From: Progne subis subis
Taxonomy: Eukaryota; Chordata; Aves; Passeriformes; Hirundinidae
Direction of reading: 5' to 3'
Length of the DNA: 64,000 bases
Assembly: GCA_022316685.1 (NCBI GenBank)
Contig: JAKJHU010000026.1
Location: forward strand, 1,178,001 to 1,242,000
The notes beneath the pieces are model-generated. The model searched no databases. It saw only the letters and a list, made by a program, of their open reading frames with translations, and was not told the origin of the DNA. Shown here piece by piece: positions 22,741 through 35,874 of this stretch; position 1 is the stretch's first letter, and the number at the start of each line of letters is the position of its first letter. The position numbers were made by a program, and so were the translations under genes.

Positions 22741-23720
22741 GTAACATTAGTCTTTTTCCAGTTATCAGGAACCTCCCCAGACCATCATGGCCTTTCAAAG
22801 AGATATGGGCTTCAAAACAACACTGGTTTCCTCTCTCAAGACGCTCAGGTGTATCTTATCTTCTCCAATGGACTTTTATACAACCAACTGACTTAAGTGC
22901 TCCCTAACACTATCTTTGGCAACCATGAATAATCCCTCGTTTTTGTATACTATGCAAGGAGGCCTGAAGATCTGAAAGAGCCAGAGGGCAAAGCCAGCTC
23001 ATGAAAACTGATTTTAAAAGTCACTGAAAACTTCAGACTTATAAAGTTCTTTGCTCCTTAGTCCCTGAGCAGTGGGCCTACATTTGCTTGTGCTGTCAGT
23101 GTACTTAAAAACAACACTGTCATTTCCCTTTGCCCTCCTCTGAAGTTTGAACTCCAGCTGAGCTTCCTAACTCTACCTCTGCGAACCCAGGCATTGGGTC
23201 TGTATTCCTCCTGGGTGGCCCACCCCAGCTTCTACTTCATCCCAAGCTTCTAAGGAAGCTTGCATATTTGAATTCATACCCTCTGTGTTCATCCATGCTG
23301 CCCCTCCTGAAGGATCTCCTCTTCCTTCTGCATGCTGGATGGCGTCTCTGTGTGTTCCAGTGATGTTACAGTTGCAGGTCACAAAGTTTTCTTCAGCCCT
23401 GTTTCCCGCTAGAGAAGTCCTTTATGGGTTCCTGCCAAGAAGATTCCCTGAAGAAGTCAAAAATCTGATTTCTAAAGCCTAATTTTTTTTCAGGGTTTTA
23501 AGCTCCACAATCTCATGACCCCTGTAGTTAAATCTTTCAACTTCCCCATCTTCAACTAGTTTTCTTGTTTGCAAATGGCAAGCCTAGCAGAGCATTTCTG
23601 CCAGCTCGTTTATCATTTGCAAAAAGAAATAATCTTCCGACTCCAGAAATCTGAGTCATTTCAGTAACTTGGAATGTGACATCAGAATTAAAATTACTGT
23701 CACTCATGACAAAGATTAAC
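22741..23720 (-). mobile_element. Old interspersed repeat block, probably LINE-derived, minus orientation
   Basis: Resembles a dispersed bird repeat through phrases such as 'ttatcaggaacctccccaga', 'tctccaatggacttttatac', 'ttcatccatgctgcccctcc' and 'gattccctgaagaagtcaaa'. Its continuity with the CR1 pieces to its left and its age suggest a LINE body. The family name is from memory and the boundaries are soft. Confidence 0.45.
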
Positions 23721-24887
23721 CTAACCCATGAAGGGAACCCATATATGTGTTGATATCAAATAATTACAAATCACTACTTTACACAGGAACTCTCCTTGCA
23801 GCTGTAATAATCCTCAGAACCCTTGAGGCAGACTGCATTTACAGTACTAAATTTTACACTGATATTGGTTAGAGTAATTCAAAGATTGTTGATGTTTATG
23901 GAATTCAACTTCCTGCGATCTTCCATCTCATTAAGTTATAAAAAAGAAAACAATGAAGTGGTTGAGACAGTGCTTAACTGCCATCATCAGGCCACTGCTG
24001 TCCTCAGGTCAAAAGTCAGACTTCCAGCACAGCCAGTTTAGCACAATATTAATGCAACCAACCCAGAAGGCTGAAAAGCAACATTTTGGTCAACAATTAT
24101 ATGCTGGACTTTTATAACCTCTACCTCTTCTTTGGTTTATAAGCCACAAAAAACAAAAAATGCTCAGCTTTAAATATAGTTTAGCTGATTTTGGCTTTAA
24201 CTGCTATAAAAATACTGCTTTAGGAATTTGCTTTACATCCACTAGAGCATTAGATTGGGCAGTGTATAATGGCTATATAGCTAGGTCAAATAATCCAAGT
24301 TAATTTTTTTCAGATTTTTGACCAGAACAGCTCTTGCTGAGGCAGAGTTTAACAAGGACTCTCTGTTCCATCCAAGTACTGGATTTGACTTAAATAAACA
24401 TTTTTATAATTTGGGGGAAAAAAGTTTTCTTGCAGATTTTAACCAGCTTTAAAAAAAACCTCCTCTTTTACCTCTATTTTATTAGTGATCCACCATAAGA
24501 TCATAAAGAATACACAGCTGAAGAAAACATTTCCCCCCAGGTGCTTCAGGAGTGCAAAATCCATGGTGAAGTTGGATTATTTTTAATAATTTAATTTATA
24601 CATATACATAATCTTGTATTATAGCTGAGAATTCTAAGAATAATTTTAGTCTGTCATATGTCTGGCTAGTGGCTAGCCTTGGCTCTGCTCAGCACCCAGT
24701 GAAGCACTAAGTCAAATTTGGGACAAATTACTGCTGTGCAGATGAATAAAACTATGAAGCACACAATCAATTGTGTCACAGAAACACTCTTCAAACTAAA
24801 ATATTGAGTTGTCATACTATTTTAGGAATTACAAAAGTTCATTTCATATCTTTGTTCATTTTCCAGTATCAAAATTAGAAAATGGGG

Positions 24888-25262
24888 TAACATCAGGCTG
24901 GAGACCAGTCACTAGTGGGGTTCTGCAGGGCTCCATCCCCACAGCACGATGGGAAGAGGAGCAGCAGACGCTGCTCTTTTCTCTGTAGTAAGAAGTGACA
25001 GGACTCAAGAGAATGGCCTGAAGCTGAGTAAGAGAAAGATTAGGTTGGATATCAGGAAAGGGTTTTTCACCCAGAGCGTGAGTAAATACTGCAACAGGCT
25101 CTCTAGGGAAGTGGTCACAGCACCAGCCTGACAGAGTTCAAGAAGGGTTTGGACAACATTCTCAGGCACGTGGTGTGACTCCTGAGGTGATCTGAGTAGG
25201 GCCAGGAGTTAGATTCGATTATCCTGATGGATCCCTTCCAAACCAATATATTCTATGACTTT
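24888..25262 (+). mobile_element. CR1-type LINE 3' fragment, plus orientation
   Basis: Contains 'gtggggttctgcagggctcc', then after an internal gap 'gattaggttggatatcagga', 'ctctctagggaagtggtcac' and 'tcccttccaaaccaatatat' with 'tctatgact'. A T-rich run follows at 25260-25282. Confidence 0.85.
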
Positions 25263-25954
25263 TTTTTTCTTTTTTTTTTTTAGTGTTACATTGCAGAGTT
25301 TTGGCAACAAGGGTTCATTTACTGTGGGCAATAGGAGTAGTAGACAGTTGTTAGCTACCATCTAGTGGTTAAAGGCTGAAAGTGTACAACTTTCATGGTT
25401 TCTCACAAAATAGTCTATATAAAATTCGGCAGTGGAAATATCCTTTACAGAGATGATCACTTACAAATCACAGATGAAAACCTACACTGAATATTAACAG
25501 GAGGAACTTAAAGAAAAGGATATTCTACTCTGCTGTGTTCTCTTGATACAACTACAATGCAAATAATCAGAGCTAAAGGTAGACATTACCTTGAGCTGCT
25601 TCCAAAGTCAAATAACACTGAAGCTTTAATATCTCAAAGACAAGGATTTTTAACTGCTTTGCTGAGAAAAATAAAACTTCAACATATTTAGTGATTTCCT
25701 GCACTAGCAGGCATGTGGATGGGTTGTTGTTCCAAAAAACGCTTTTTTCTTAAAATATCTAACTAGTGTATGATTTGTCAGCCACCTAATATCTTCAGCT
25801 CAATGTTATTAAAAAGAAAAAGGGGGGGGAAGAGAGGGAAAATGAAAAGCTATCATAGCTGAAAATTATACTTCTTACTTGCTTGATGAGGTAATAGATA
25901 TGACTAAGACTTTATCCTTTAAAAATGTTACATTGCTATTCAACAAGGATTTTA

Positions 25955-26491
25955 TGTTGTAATAAATGATCAAGCCCAATTTCATGAATCAAAATATAGA
26001 GTTTTATTTAGAGACTTAAACTCAGTCTCTAACAGCCACAATTAAAAGGAACAGCGTCAAACCTGGGTTTTGGCACTGGGTGAACACAGAAACGGACTCT
26101 ATGGCTCCGAATCTCCCCTGTTCACGAAGTGTGTCTCAAGCTGCTGGGATGAGGAGTTGCTTTACTCCTCGTGTCCCTTCTGCTTCATCAGATATTCACA
26201 TCCATGTCTCCGGTTGGTTGAATAGATTTCCTGGGGTGGAACAATGTCTTGATTGCTTTCTCCGGAGTGGTGTTTAGAGATGTAAAACTCGGCTGGAGCA
26301 GATAAGATACCTATCTGGTGTTGATCGCTGCGTCGTTAGCAGGTTCATCTCTGGGGGGGGACACATCTTATCTGGTTACTCCTTCTATTCACTGAGTAAA
26401 TGAGTGTTCTGATGGTTTCCTGGCAGAAACCCCCCCAGTTTCTCAATCCTTTGTGTCCCCCTCACATTCCGCTTTTCAAATCCCAAGTACA
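25955..26491 (-). mobile_element. Solo LTR, endogenous retrovirus, minus orientation, 5-bp target duplication TTTTA
   Basis: The 537-base unit has TG...CA ends on the plus strand (TGTTGTAATA...AAGTACA). It is flanked by identical TTTTA at 25950-25954 and 26492-26496. Read on the minus strand, an AATAAA signal lies near its 3' end (plus positions about 26003-26008). The body is richer in CpG than its surroundings (cgctgcgtcg, ctccggag), as expected of a younger insertion. I cannot name the family. The duplication is AT-rich and so less decisive on its own. Confidence 0.7.
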
Positions 26492-27962
26492 TTTTATATT
26501 TTACAAAGTTCAATTCAGATCGAACGCAAATTAACTTTAGATTACATATCACAATGTGAAAAGTAGTACTGCTTACAGAACTAACCTACCACATAGGAAA
26601 TCCTAGTGTAGTTCCCTGTTAGGCTTTAGGCAAAACATTTGTTCTCCAGGCTATGCTTGCCTATTTGATCAACTGCTAATAAAATAAAATTTAGCTAAAA
26701 CACTTAATTGTATAGCTGACAGATAAGCAATTAGCCTTCTGTTTATCAGGACAAACAGGATGCATGGGTCTTACCAAATGAAGAGACATTATAATGAGGT
26801 CAGAAAGTTGCCATTCAGGTAACCATGGAAGTGATACACTTCTCATTTTAAGAAACTACAAAACCTCACACCTTCTCTGCCCTTTCCTGTTTCAAGTTAT
26901 GTGGACATTGTGCCCATCAACTTAGCCAGCACAAAGATCAAAGGCAAAAATACCCTACCTCAGGATCTTCAAGCATCCCTAGCACTGCTCAGATATTCCA
27001 ATATCCCTTGGAATGCAGACTAAAGAGAATGATAAATTCTCAGCATGTCACTGAAGACCAGGAAAGAAACAAGGTCCAGATTCACTGGAAGATGAGAACA
27101 GTGCTGAAATGAAAGGAACAATTTTGGAAGAAACAATTTAAGTAAATTTTCTGGCTTTTACTCTTAAATATTAGAGAGGGGGTTTTAAACCTAGCCTGAG
27201 GAAATGCTATCAGGACCTAAAGATAAGTTGTTCTCAAAATACAAATCCACTTGTGTGAAGTACAGGGAGCTAATGATGTGATAAAGCAGAGGGTTCCACC
27301 TGTCATACTGCAAGTCATAGCAAAAGGCTGGAGACTAAAAGGTTGTCCTTTTGAACAAGGTGAGAGAAAACAGAAAACTAAAACAAGTACACAACTGCTT
27401 TTACCTAAGCAGGAAAAGTCCTAGGAACAAAACTGGGGGAATCTCGGATTCTATCCTCAATCTAAGAAATGTAACAACAGCACTAGAAACTACCAGAATA
27501 GCATAAGGAGGGTATCCATTGGTACCTTGTGCCATACATCAAGGTATTTACTACATAGGAAATGTGGAAAAGTGCTCTCTGGTTTTAAAGACTTCAGTGT
27601 TCAAACAAGTTAGTGAGTCAACCAGAGCCCAACAGCATAAAGCTTCAGTCACAAACAAGATAGACGCAGCATACGATATTACTGTCCTGCCTAGTGAGCC
27701 GGGAAGTATTGAGGGTGACACGCTGACAGTGACAAGGGGGGGCCCATGGCAGGGAACATAACCAGCAAATAACTTCAGCTGTATTCATACACACCTGGGA
27801 AATACCATTTCAGATTGTGATGCTGATACCAATTTTTATAGATATCAATAATACAAAGTTCATAATTCAAAAATACATGAGGCCTCAGTGCCTAAAACAG
27901 CACAGTATTAGGTTCAAAATATTAGTGTTCAAATAAAATACAAAATTTAACAACCTCACAGC

Positions 27963-28763
27963 TGTGGAGGCCCAGAGAACCTGACTGGTGACGGGATGGA
28001 TTGCGGAGAAGCATCCCCACACTCCACCCAGGCAGCACAACAACCTGAGTGAGGCTCATTCATGGTATTAACACATCATGAGAAAGAACAAGGCTTGGCT
28101 GGAGAAGGAAAGCCAGGCTGGAGATAGAGCAGCACTCACTACTCCCTGAGAAGGAACCACACAAGTGCAGGAATGAGTGGCAGGATGTAGGCATGAAATC
28201 TAACATGAGATTGAGACACCAATGACTCCCAAAGCCCTCCAATACCTTTCCAGAAAGACCTGCACATGATAACTAATTTCCACAGAGAGAAACCTGTCAT
28301 GAAGAAGGCACTTTCCCAAGCCTGTGCAGTGCCCCCCAGGCCCCTGGATGTCTCACTGGCTGGACTGACAACTAGATCAATGCTTATCTGTTGGATCAAT
28401 GCTGGAACCAGAAGTGATGATCATTTTCTGTTTTTCTCTGTTCCTTTCTTTCTTTAATTAATCTCTCACTCTTTAATTTCTCCTACTTTTTCTTTTCCTT
28501 TACTTTCTCATTTTCTTCTCTAACTGATCTCTCTCTCTTTAAATTCTTCTTTCCCTTCCACCCCATTCTTTTATACAAACCCTTGTTATGTGTTTATATA
28601 GTAGGTCAGAAACTTAAGCACCAATTTCCATGGAGAGTGTGTAATTTACTAATAAAACTTTCTAATTGTTTGCATACACTCTTTTGTTTTGTTCTTGTTG
28701 ACCAAAGAGCATTTACAAATCTTAGACGTTCCTTCCCCTTAAGGGGGGCAGGGGGTCATCACA
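27963..28763 (+). mobile_element. Solo LTR, endogenous retrovirus, plus orientation, 5-bp target duplication ACAGC
   Basis: Begins TGTGGAGGCC and ends TCATCACA, 801 bases. It is flanked by identical ACAGC at 27958-27962 and 28764-28768. A long C/T-rich tract (about 28430-28565) is followed by AATAAA at 28651-28656 and a GT-rich stretch, the layout of an LTR polyadenylation region. No coding remnant is present. The family is unassigned. Confidence 0.8.
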
Positions 28764-29124
28764 ACAGCACTAACAAAAACTTTTAAAAAGCCAACGCGTT
28801 TTCAAACAGGGGAACCACCGAAAGTAAGATAGAAATAACCAGTCAAAAGATTTAAATCTTTGCAGACAACATGCAAACTATCAAGCCAGTCAGCATAGCT
28901 AAAAAGTAGAGCAAACGCCAGCAGGCATCCTCCAAAAAGCTGCGACAACAATGACATGGAAAAAATCCACATAAATTAAAACTTGACAGCTTAGACAAAG
29001 ATGCAATGGGGGAAGGTGAAGCAGACTGAAAAATAGCTAATCAGAAATACAAGGTGCTGATAATGCGCTCCCTTCCATGCTGCACCCCAGTAATAGGAAA
29101 CTTCCCACAACACCTTCAAAAAAA

Positions 29125-29782
29125 CCATGGCATTGCACAACTTGGGAGTGCTGGTGGATGAGAGGCTGGACATGACCCAGCAATGTGCATTTACAGCCCA
29201 GAAACCAAAGTTGTCCTGGGCTGCATCTGAAGGAGAGTGGGCAGCAGGGGAGGGAGGGGACTCTGCCCCGGTGAGACCCCACCTGCAGTGCTGCACCCAG
29301 CACAGGAAAGACATGAACCTGTTGGAGTGAGCCCAGAGGAGGGCCAAGAAGATTATTAGAGGGATGGAGTACCTGTCCTAAGGTAGAAAGCTGAGAAAAT
29401 TGTGTTTGGTCAGCCTGGAAAAGAAAATGCTTTGGGGTGACTTAATTGTGCCTTTCCACCTGAAGGGAGTTTGCAAGAAAGACAAAGGGGGACTTTTTAT
29501 AAGAGCACAAAGTGAGAGGACAAGGGGAAATAGAGTCAAACAGCAAAAGGTTAGGTTTGTATTAGACATTAGGGACAAAATCTTTACTGTGGGGATGGTG
29601 AGACAACAGAACAGATTGCCCAGAGAGGTTGTGTATGCCCCGTCTCTGGAGGTGTTCAAGGCCAGGCTGGAGGAGCTCTGAGCAACCTAGTATACTGGAT
29701 GGGGTCCCTGTTCATGGCAGCAGGGGCAGAACTAGATGTTCTTTAAGATCCTTCCAATCCAAACCATTCCATAATTCTATAA
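29125..29782 (+). mobile_element. CR1-type LINE 3' region, plus orientation (longest copy here)
   Basis: Ordered CR1 landmarks over about 650 bases: 'ttgggagtgctggtggatga', 'gaggctggacatgacccagc', 'agaccccacctgcagtgctg', 'gcccagaggagggccaagaa', 'cagattgcccagagaggttg', 'gtgttcaaggccaggctgga', ending 'ccaaaccattccataattct'. The first part encodes the C-terminal end of the reverse-transcriptase ORF, now broken. 5' truncation is typical of the family. Confidence 0.92.
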
Positions 29783-31794
29783 GAAAGCAAGAGAAGAGTA
29801 CTAAATTCGTATACATTTTTGGTGCAGAATTCAATATTTTCTTCACAGAAACCTCCCATTAAGGAGGCAATATGTTAGGGCCAGATGATGAGTATATAAG
29901 CTAAAAAAGAAAACAAAAAACTTCCTTTTTTTTTTAATGAATGGAAAGTAATGCTTCAGATGACTAGATGCCCAAAAATTGCAAAGGAACTCAAAGACAA
30001 AAGTGTAAAACTTCTTAATGTGGCATGTACTGTGCAACAGTATCAGAGGCACTGGCTAATAAAATATATGTGCATTTTCAGGGTTAGTTGACTGAGAAAC
30101 ATCTGATGAGGAAGCATTGTCAGGTAAAGTAACAGGCATTATATTAAAGCATTTAATTAAGAGACAGCTCAAATTATTTAATTTCCAAAGGAAAACTCAA
30201 AATATTTTTGTGAAAGGGAGAAACACCCATCATGAACTGCTGAGCTGCACTAAAGATGTTAATAAGCATTAGTATAAAGAAGATTGAGCTACATAATATG
30301 GATTTGCAAATAAAGCTTTCAAAAGGATCAATTGCCAAGTGCTTTTAGGAGAAGCATAAGGTAAATGACCTTCAAAGATAGAGACTTGATTAAATATTGG
30401 AATGGAGAGGATAGGGGAAAAAATGAATAGTTAGATCTTACAGCAAGAGTTTGAAGGTAAAAGTGGAGCGCTCCAGGCATCTGCACAGTCAGGTGAAAAA
30501 GGAAAAGCTACAAGAGTGACATCGGCAGACAAAATTATGCTATTCAAGGTAATAAGGAGGAGCACAAAGAATTACAGAAACTTCAAAGACTGAGCAACTA
30601 TGATGTTTTAGAAGGGCAAATGAAAATTCAGTGTAAGAAAGTGGAAAAATAAAAAATCTAAACCTAAATTCTCATCAAAATTTTGGTCTCTGAACTGATC
30701 AGTACTTCCACAAAACTTACTTCTCACCTTTGTGAGCAACTGGCTAATGTACAGAAATTAATTATCATCCTAATTTTAAGGGTCATCTTCACTACTAGTT
30801 AAAATTTTCCTCTTTCATTAAGTCTAAGACAAATGCACAGTCTAAAAAAATGTAAAAGATTACTAGAGACAAGTTTTTTTACAATATTTCCATTTCAGGT
30901 GTATTAGATCATGAAATAGAAATCTGTGAAAAATGCAACTTCTTTGAAGTTATCACTATAAAGGTCAAAAAATTTGTTTGTACATTTTCTAGATCAGCAT
31001 GGGCAAACTGATTATTTATGTCATTTACCACTTTTTAAGTTAGTAAAATACTTCTACAGATATTAACTACTTTCTACAAGCTGTTTTCTTATCCTTTTAA
31101 GTGAAGGCAGTGATGTTTGTAGTTGTTTGTATTTTCTGTTCTACTGCCCTTTATTTACTTGAGCTGGAAGGGGATTCAGCAGCACAAGCTTTAAAGACAC
31201 ATGCCTGATTTTCTTCTGTTATGCAAACCACATAACATAAGTAAATCAATAACAAAAAGCTTGGTTGTACCTGGGATATTTCTAGATAGCTTAGCACTAA
31301 TAACAAAATGTTCATTTGGATAATTTGTTTTCCACTGAATAGCCAAAAAAAAAGTCAATTAAAAACTCTAATTTTTGTCTGGTTATCAATGGATATTAGA
31401 CAAGGCCTTTGATTCAGGTCCTGCAAGTTGTTACAAGTTCCAAAACTATCTCTAAGCTTAGTTGCTGCCACCAAAAGAACACCTGGATCAACACAGAAGC
31501 AACTAAAGAGATAGGGAATTTATTTTCCCTTTTAGTAATATTAACATTTGAGGGGGTCTATTGCTGCGCTGAATTTAGACTTTTTCATCACACTTGTTTA
31601 CAGTTTTTTAGAGTTGTTCAGACACAGCTGAACTAAACTACTCTACAGCTTTTTGAACCTCCATGCACAGGTGCACTGACCTCGCAGGAGTAACTCCTCT
31701 GACCTATGGGTCACGAGAAAAGCACTTCTTATACTCCAGAGACAGAAGCCAGCTCTGCAGCTGAGACATGATGTACTACTCCTACTGAGTAAGT

Positions 31795-31905
31795 TATAGA
31801 ATCACTTAGGGTGGAAAAAACTTTAAGATACAGTTAAATCACAAGGGTTTGACCATACAGCAAACAGGGTGTAAATAACACGAGCACTACACATCTATGC
31901 CATTA
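31795..31905 (-). mobile_element. CR1 3' tip fragment, minus orientation
   Basis: Short reverse-complement match: 'tatagaatcacttagggtgg' followed by 'aaaaaactttaagat', resembling the last about 60 bases of CR1. Confidence 0.55.
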
Positions 31906-34900
31906 CAGATTTTAATAAAAGGGTGTTTCCATTGTACTGTATCACTCCGTTATGCACAACATATTAATTAGAACAATTGAGTAACCACACTGAGCTTGTT
32001 GGTTTTTTCCAGTCACTCAGAATCATTTAAACCTCCAGCTGCCCGTTGGACCATTCCTACCAATCTTAGTTTGAGGTGTGCCTACCAGACCATCTTTGAA
32101 AAGAGCTAGGTGCATTAGCTAAAAATAGAAGTTGCATGGCTCTTCTTCCACAGTAACTCATGAAGAGATATTTGTTCAGCTCTGTTACTAGCTCATACAA
32201 GAATTCTTCAGTTTGAAAACATTGGAAATAAAATGTCTTCCTTGTTTTCTCTCCCTCCTCTAATTTACTAAGACAAGCACAACTAAAGGAAATTAAATCC
32301 TTCCACACATATATTTCAAAATGTAGAACCTGATGGGTCAAGTGTTTTTATTTTGTAAAGTAATGACATTTTAAATTAATATTTACTTCCAAGTAGTCTT
32401 TAAGAATGCCTTACTCACTTTCCTGTCTGTTGTAATTATTTACCACCAAACGAGATTCCAATTAACGCAACTTTTACCTACTCATTTCCTTAAAATTTAA
32501 GTTTGATAAAAAATTAATTAAATAGAGCTGCAGCAACTAAGTCTATTTAATTCATGCTACCCAATTCTGTGACTATTAACAAAAAACACCCACTTGGCAA
32601 CTTTTAATAGTAACAGCTATGGCATGAAAAACATACTGCTTGCCAACCAGCCAATGTAGTAGTGCTGGCTTTCATATCGGTTCTTTTCCCCTGGAGAAAT
32701 AAAAAGGTAATATGCACAGGCCATAGATTTCTATTTCTTTTCCATGCCGTAATTCTTTTTTCTCTCCTCTCTTCTTAGTAAAATTTTAGTCTTTCATTCT
32801 TTCCGAAACCAGTCATCTTCTAACAAGGCTCTTCTCTGTGCTCCAAGCATTTAGAAACTTTTGTTTTTATTTATTGATTAACCTAAGATTTGGATTACTA
32901 CCTTCACTGGACCTCTGGAGTCTCTCCCCAACAAACCAGTCTTGATACAGACTTCTCTTTTACTTAGTACTTCCAGTGCCTTTTTCCCCAGCCGTGATCC
33001 CACGACTGCGATACAGCAAGCTGGGGCAGGGGGAAGTTAATATCCAAAACTCTTTATTCAATATTCTATATTTTTCTCAAGATTTAAAATTACTTGTAAT
33101 TGAATACTGTTGTAAAAGTGCTCCTGAGAAAAAAAAAAAAGATTCCAAAAGCTTTTCCCCAAAGTTACTGCATTGTCTGCATGTGGCTAAACCAACAGTC
33201 TTGAAAACTCTGCTGCACAGCTTTTAGCAGGAATTCCCTCTTCACTACCGTTAAATAATTGTCCACAGGCCTGTTCATATCATCTGGGAGGGATATAAAA
33301 TAACCCCACCACAAGTGGAGGTTAAGCTCACTGTTTTGTTGAGACTGTTACAGCCCCTTGATGTGTTTCAGTAGATTTGAACTACAGCTTTGAAATTCCA
33401 ACCAATCTGAAAACATCTTACAGCATGGGACTTTCCAGGTGCTTTCAAGTCAGTAATGCCAAAGGCTTATAGTTCTGTAGTCCTGCACCCAAGCTGTTTT
33501 TCCCTTTGCTGTTCTGGTGCCAATACTCTTGTGCTGTCACTCCCTATGGTCTGCACCTGCAAACCCCTAAAGTGCTCTTGCCATGCTTATAGGAAGCCCT
33601 TCCCTCTGGCAAAAGGATGACCCTTCCTCACTTTCTCCTTTCTTTGCTTTTTGCCTTTGAAGATTTTAGTTTACATTAGAAAAAACCAAACAATGCATAA
33701 GTAGAAAATAGCCGTAGAGATGCTTGAGAACTATTACTGGATTAACTATGTGCAAAGAGATTTAAAAAAAAGTAAGTAACTCTTACATTTGATTGGCATA
33801 CTCCAATTAGAAGTAGTAATAGGGAGTTTGGACAAGTCCCAAGGAAAAGAAAGGGCCTAGTATCATTCCTGGTCCTTTTCACTGCCACGTGCTGCACCGG
33901 AGGCAAAGACAGACCAGTCCAAGAGGGTGCTCAGCAGGCACCCATCACCTGGCCACATTGGTGGACAGCACCCTCACTCTCTCTCTCCCCCACCATTCTG
34001 CTGGTTTTCAGTTTTCCTTCAAAAAATAAATTCTCCATCTTTACAGCCAATGAATGCCATCAGCTAAAAATCCTGCTAATAAATCCTAGTAGAAAGATCT
34101 TCTTACTTATACATCCTTTCTTTGTATGCACACAAAATTTCATAGAAAATCAGGAGTAAAAGAAATTATTTCATACAAAGGAGTTCTGTGCTTCTTGACC
34201 CAATTTATATTAATAAACAGTTCACCACATATAATAAGCATTCTTCTTGAAGAGGTCAAAAAGAGAAAATAATTCAGAGCAGAAGAGAACTTTTATTTCT
34301 TGATTAAACTAAATATTATTAGAAATAGATTTCAGAAATCTCAATTTCCACATTTTACATTTTCACATCTTAGAATTAAGTTTATGAGGAGCAGAATGCA
34401 TGTTCTTTTCTCCATGATAGACATTTAAAATGTTTTTGGTATATAGACTTCTAGGAATAAAATGGTAAAGAAAGAGGAACTACTGACTCAAACTTCTGGC
34501 ACCTGATTGCACATTCAGGTTATGACCTCATAATCCCTTATCCACCCTCTATTATCTGCTAAACAAAACACTTCTTTTCCATAGTAAAAATGTGATCGTT
34601 CTTTAAATTTTTTGTGTCCATGGAACACTATGTGTTCCACGCTATGGAAAAAACAGGTATATTTTCTTTTGTAAACTATTATCCAAAATACAAAGGCTTG
34701 AATCATACATATCAGTCAAAAAATACCATCTTCTTCTGCATTCTGATAACAGAAGTGAAGTCACTTAAGTTAGTCTAAAATTTGCAATTTAGACCAATCT
34801 TCAGTCTGCTGTAACAACAATTATGTTCATAGGTGCTAATCACAACAACAATAGGGAATCACAAATGGAACAGAAAAATATGATTTGGTACACAGATTAG

Positions 34901-35325
34901 AAGACATCTCTAAATTCAGCAACATGAAGGATTTATTGCTGCAAGAATCTGAAGTTTCTAATACTTTTCATATAAAATACTAATTTTTTTTTTTTTGTCA
35001 TGATACTTTAAGCAGTGTCTTTGGCTTTTCTAAGAGTCCTGAATGCTTCCAACATCCTCACAGCGAGCACCTCCTTTCTGTTTCCTCAGGCAAGCAGGAA
35101 AGACACCTGGTTAGAATACAAATAGAATAGATACTTGAGGGCAAACTGTACTCAAAATAGTAAGTGAAGAATATGTTGAGGTTTTTTGTTCTGCAACAGC
35201 CTCCAAGAAGTCTTCTGTAACGCAGCCTGCCCTTCCTTAATCTTAGAAAATATAAGGAATGTCAAGTGCAACTCTCTGCACTAAGCCTTTTTGTTCTCTT
35301 TTAATCCAGTTCCCATAACACCGTA

Positions 35326-35874
35326 TGTGCTGGGTTTGGATGAGGTACATTTCTCCCTAGTAACTGGTACAGGGCCATGTTTTGGTTTTGGATTTGTGCA
35401 GGAAACAGTGTTGATAATTCAGGGGTGTTTTCAGTCACTGCTGAGCTGTGCTTACCCAGCACCAAGGCTTTCTTTCCCCACCAACAAAAGGCTGGGGGAG
35501 CACAAGAAGTTGGGAGGGAGCACAGCCACAACAGCTGCCCTAAGGGGTATTCCAGACTACAGGGCATCATCCCCAGTATATAAAGCAGGAGGAGAAGGAG
35601 AAAGGGGGGGGGGGGGGGGGGGGGGGCGGGTGGTGCATTCAGAGTTGCCTTCCCAACTCACTTTACATGTGATGGAGCCTATAGGAAGCAGTGAACACAT
35701 TCCTTAACCTGCTTTGCTTGCACACAGTGCCTTATTTTCCTTATTAAACTGTTTCCATCTCAACCCACAAGTTTCTTCACTTTTAGTCTAATTCTCTCCC
35801 CCATCCTGGTGCAAGGAGAGAAGTAGGTGAACTATTGTACAGGCTTCATTTGCCATCTGGGTTAAACCATGACA
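35326..35874 (+). mobile_element. Solo LTR, endogenous retrovirus (ERVL-like), plus orientation
   Basis: Begins TGTGCTGGGTTTGG and ends GGTTAAACCATGACA, the termini of a widespread bird LTR. Internal landmarks are 'acagtgttgataattcaggg', 'gctgggggagcacaagaagt', a TATA box (TATATAAAG, 35577-35585), a G23 run at 35604-35626, and ATTAAA at 35743-35748. Flanks are CCGTA and CCCTG, not a clean duplication, so one side may have mutated. It lies antisense to the dynein gene in intron 1. Confidence 0.85.
35604..35626 (+). repeat. G23 homopolymer inside LTR
   Basis: Twenty-three uninterrupted G residues followed by CGGG, 19 bases downstream of the LTR TATA box. It is likely an expansion of the shorter G run usual in this LTR, and its exact length is prone to sequencing error. 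Confidence 0.95.

Noticed and set aside
32066..32341. 91-codon minus-strand frame in intron 1
   Set aside because: Lys/Glu-rich centre looked protein-like, but no family, splice sites or conservation evidence could be seen.
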